Below, in pieces: positions 62,249 through 64,000 of a stretch of 64,000 nt of DNA. Within the stretch, counting starts at the first letter, position 1. Every line of letters begins with the position of its first letter. Made by a program: the position numbers and the translations under genes. The notes beneath the pieces were generated by a model that did no database searches, was not told where the DNA came from, and worked only from the letters and a program-made list of their open reading frames with translations. Source of the stretch: Megamerina dolium. Its lineage: Eukaryota > Arthropoda > Insecta > Diptera > Megamerinidae. Location of the stretch: the NCBI GenBank assembly GCA_963854835.1, contig OY978530.1, positions 26,180,137-26,244,136 of the forward strand, read 5' to 3'.

Positions 62249-63272
62249 TAATGAAAAATGTATAAATATGAAAAAGTAAACTCAAAAGTGCTAAATTCAT
62301 ACCGTCACGTTACGGACACAAACACAAACAAATACAAATTCAAGCACTGTTGCTACGGCCTTATATTTACCAATTACTCGTTCTCAAAAGTATTTTAGGC
62401 GAATCCGTGTCGCTGTTGACATTTATATACATGTCGCTGTCCTTTCCGTCGACAAATTCAATGCTATCGCGAGTACGGTTCAAAAGTGGTAAGTTAATCC
62501 AAATGCGTGATTCTTTCGGGCAATAAACACATTGGTGAATAGATTTTCTTAATGTTGCATTGAAGTGCGTGTGATCGTATAAAATTTAAATCCATACGCC
62601 GACCGTCACGTTGGCTATAAACTCACATCTATATAGAAAACACCGAAATTACTTTGACACGGCTTACGTGTGCATGTGCAACTTAAAATATTCTTGATGT
62701 CCAAACATTAAACATGCAAACAAACAAACATCTTAATACTATTACGGGTGCATGTTGCTTCGACAATGGTGCTGGTCTGGTCGCTGGCACACTTTGTGAT
62801 TATCAACCCCACGGGAGTATCCTTACAGCAAAAAATAAACATTCATTAAATACAACTCAAAATTTAATTCCCATTTTCACAGATACCTACGAGGATCTAT
62901 GCTTCAGACCTGGCGACAACAGTGCGAACCGATCCAGTGTCTGGATTTTTTGGTGATTTTAAGTATCCAATTAACACACTCGGGCTAACACACGCACATT
63001 TACTTTTCACTGTCTTCGCTCTAATGAAAAATTTTGCCCAAGTCACCGATTAAAAAGAACCATCAACGCAAACAACAATACTTATATAAATACTCATACT
63101 AACACAGACAACCAATGGTTAACAACAAAGAGCAACAACACCTGCAGTTCACATGCATTTGCCTTTGCACAAACATTGTAATTTTTAACATTGCTATTAT
63201 CTTATAGAGGGCCATGGATAATTGGGAACAGGAACAGCGCGGGCACTGCTTGCTGAAAATAATATGATGAAC
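62249..63272. other. Unassigned sequence
   Basis: No domain or terminal repeat recognised. Short open frames such as 62714-62956 have no visible motif. Confidence 0.4.
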
Positions 63273-63300
63273 ATCCGGTGCCCAACGTAGGCAACACAGT
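63273..63300 (+). promoter_or_regulatory. Possible tRNA-Lys-type primer binding site
   Basis: CCGGTGCCCAACGTAGGC resembles the TGGCGCCCAACGTGGGGC site of many LTR elements, with three or more differences. No LTR could be traced upstream, so this may be chance. Confidence 0.25.
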
Positions 63301-63470
63301 ATCATGCCCCTTAAACAAGCCCGGGCCAACAATTACTAAACGGTACGTTACACAGCCATACACAAAGTGCTGCACGCATGCACCAGGTAAGGAAAACCTC
63401 CCGTGTACGCCTAAACTAGTATTACATACGGCTGTAATATCACATGGACTATCGTCGATGGTATTGCACT
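63301..63470 (-). repeat. Unclassified dispersed repeat R1, copy 2
   Basis: Reverse complement is similar to 4110-4290. Shared blocks: CCTTACCTGGTGCATGCGTG, ATATTACAGCCGTATGTAAT and TTGTTGGCCCGGGCTTGTTT. Confidence 0.6.
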
Positions 63471-63689
63471 CAGGAAGCTGTTCAAAAAGGAACATTAGGG
63501 ACGTAAATATATATATATAAAAATATCACATTTGGGATATGTGTACTTTGTGCCATCATTGCAGATACTGACTAGAAATAACGAATATGATCATATGTGT
63601 AAAAAAAGAGAGGTACACCAAAATAACACAGGCTTGTAAATGCAAATATTGCACTATCGGAAATTAAGAGATATATACAGTAAGTAAAA
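63471..63689. other. Unassigned AT-rich sequence
   Basis: Nothing recognised. Confidence 0.5.
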
Positions 63690-63905
63690 AATCACCTTCA
63701 TACTCTGTTCACTGCCTTAGGTCTTTGGCATGAAAAATACCAATCGATTTGCCGTCCATTGCTTCCAGTTCGTACATGTTGTTACCAACAGAACGTACAA
63801 TGCGACATTTTCTGAACTTTCGGCAGAACTTTGTGTTGATATTCCTGCCAAAGTTACTTAAAACGATATTTCGTTTAAACTCCTCTTAAACCAGGTATGA
63901 AGTAT
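63690..63905 (-). pseudogene. Possible LTR-retrotransposon Pol C-terminal fragment
   Basis: The minus strand gives LSNFGRNINTKFCRKFRKCR, then IVRSVGNNMYELEAMDGKS and IGIFHAKDLRQ. The pattern of a K-RKCR-V--V--N-YE-ED--GK--G-FHAKD-R segment resembles the end of some Ty3/gypsy integrases. The frame is open for about 60 codons and ends in a stop. It may belong with repeat R1 just downstream in minus sense. The call is tentative. Confidence 0.4.
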
Positions 63906-64000
63906 GTATCGTTCAGCGCTTGTTTCATACGCTTACTTTAAATTAATCTGAATTTTACTTTAGCCTATCTTTCGCTCCAGTCACATCAAATCATGGTCAG
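63906..64000. other. Right edge, nothing recognised
   Basis: Too short to classify. Confidence 0.4.

Noticed and set aside
62714..62956. Possible small host gene (80 codons)
   Set aside because: No motif, no conserved neighbour and composition like the surroundings; likely a chance frame.

Overview
This window is a transposon graveyard from an AT-rich animal genome, most likely an insect and probably a fly (Diptera). The inference rests on the mix of families: 17.6/297-like Ty3/gypsy elements with a tRNA-Ser-type primer binding site, a CsRn1-like element with a tRNA-Trp site, a BEL/Pao gag-protease, I-group, Jockey and RTE-like LINEs, DD41D (rosa-type) mariners and a tRNA-headed SINE. I see no host gene, rRNA, functional tRNA gene, CRISPR array or bacterial feature. 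Nearly every coding stretch is retroelement or transposase sequence.

Layout. 1-4105: a minus-strand Ty3/gypsy element leaves the window on the left; its 5' LTR (585-1589) sits in a plus-strand I-group LINE that is also split by a solo LTR (2845-3613). 4998-8617: left arm of a 3.6-kb inverted duplication whose source is 18892-22523; it carries a LINE 3' end, Ty3/gypsy pol, a SINE and a scrap of BEL protease. 8618-11755: opposed Ty3/gypsy gag fragments with an internally deleted LTR between them. 12460-17080: AT-rich repeats holding a CsRn1-like element (12810-15935) and a deleted DD41D mariner (16109-16992). 17282-19004: BEL/Pao gag-protease. 19200-29248: a minus-strand 17.6-like element broken by a 4-kb LINE (22146-26151) and a 1.2-kb solo LTR (27038-28205).

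29492-43855: a (TA)n-rich tract has received a complete SAP-domain Gag/Pol LTR retrotransposon (element A, 29672-35651), a SINE, and two shorter relatives (B, 36159-40068; C, 40085-43820). A third relative, D, lies at 48783-52705 and a truncated LTR at 55850. Element A has intact gag and pol joined by a clear -1 frameshift signal: slippery GTTAAAC, a 6-nt spacer and an 11-bp hairpin. B, C and D share a deletion of protease, reverse transcriptase and RNase H. It fuses Gag in frame to integrase and keeps the LTRs, tRNA-Leu-type primer site and polypurine tract. They look like an amplified non-autonomous Gag-integrase lineage that would need A-type proteins in trans, and they are the most interesting system here.

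43825-64000: Jockey, RTE-like and I-group LINE fragments nested in one another, a full-length SINE with a 9-bp target duplication (57318-57707), a nearly intact DD41D mariner (60941-62246), and several repeats I could not classify.
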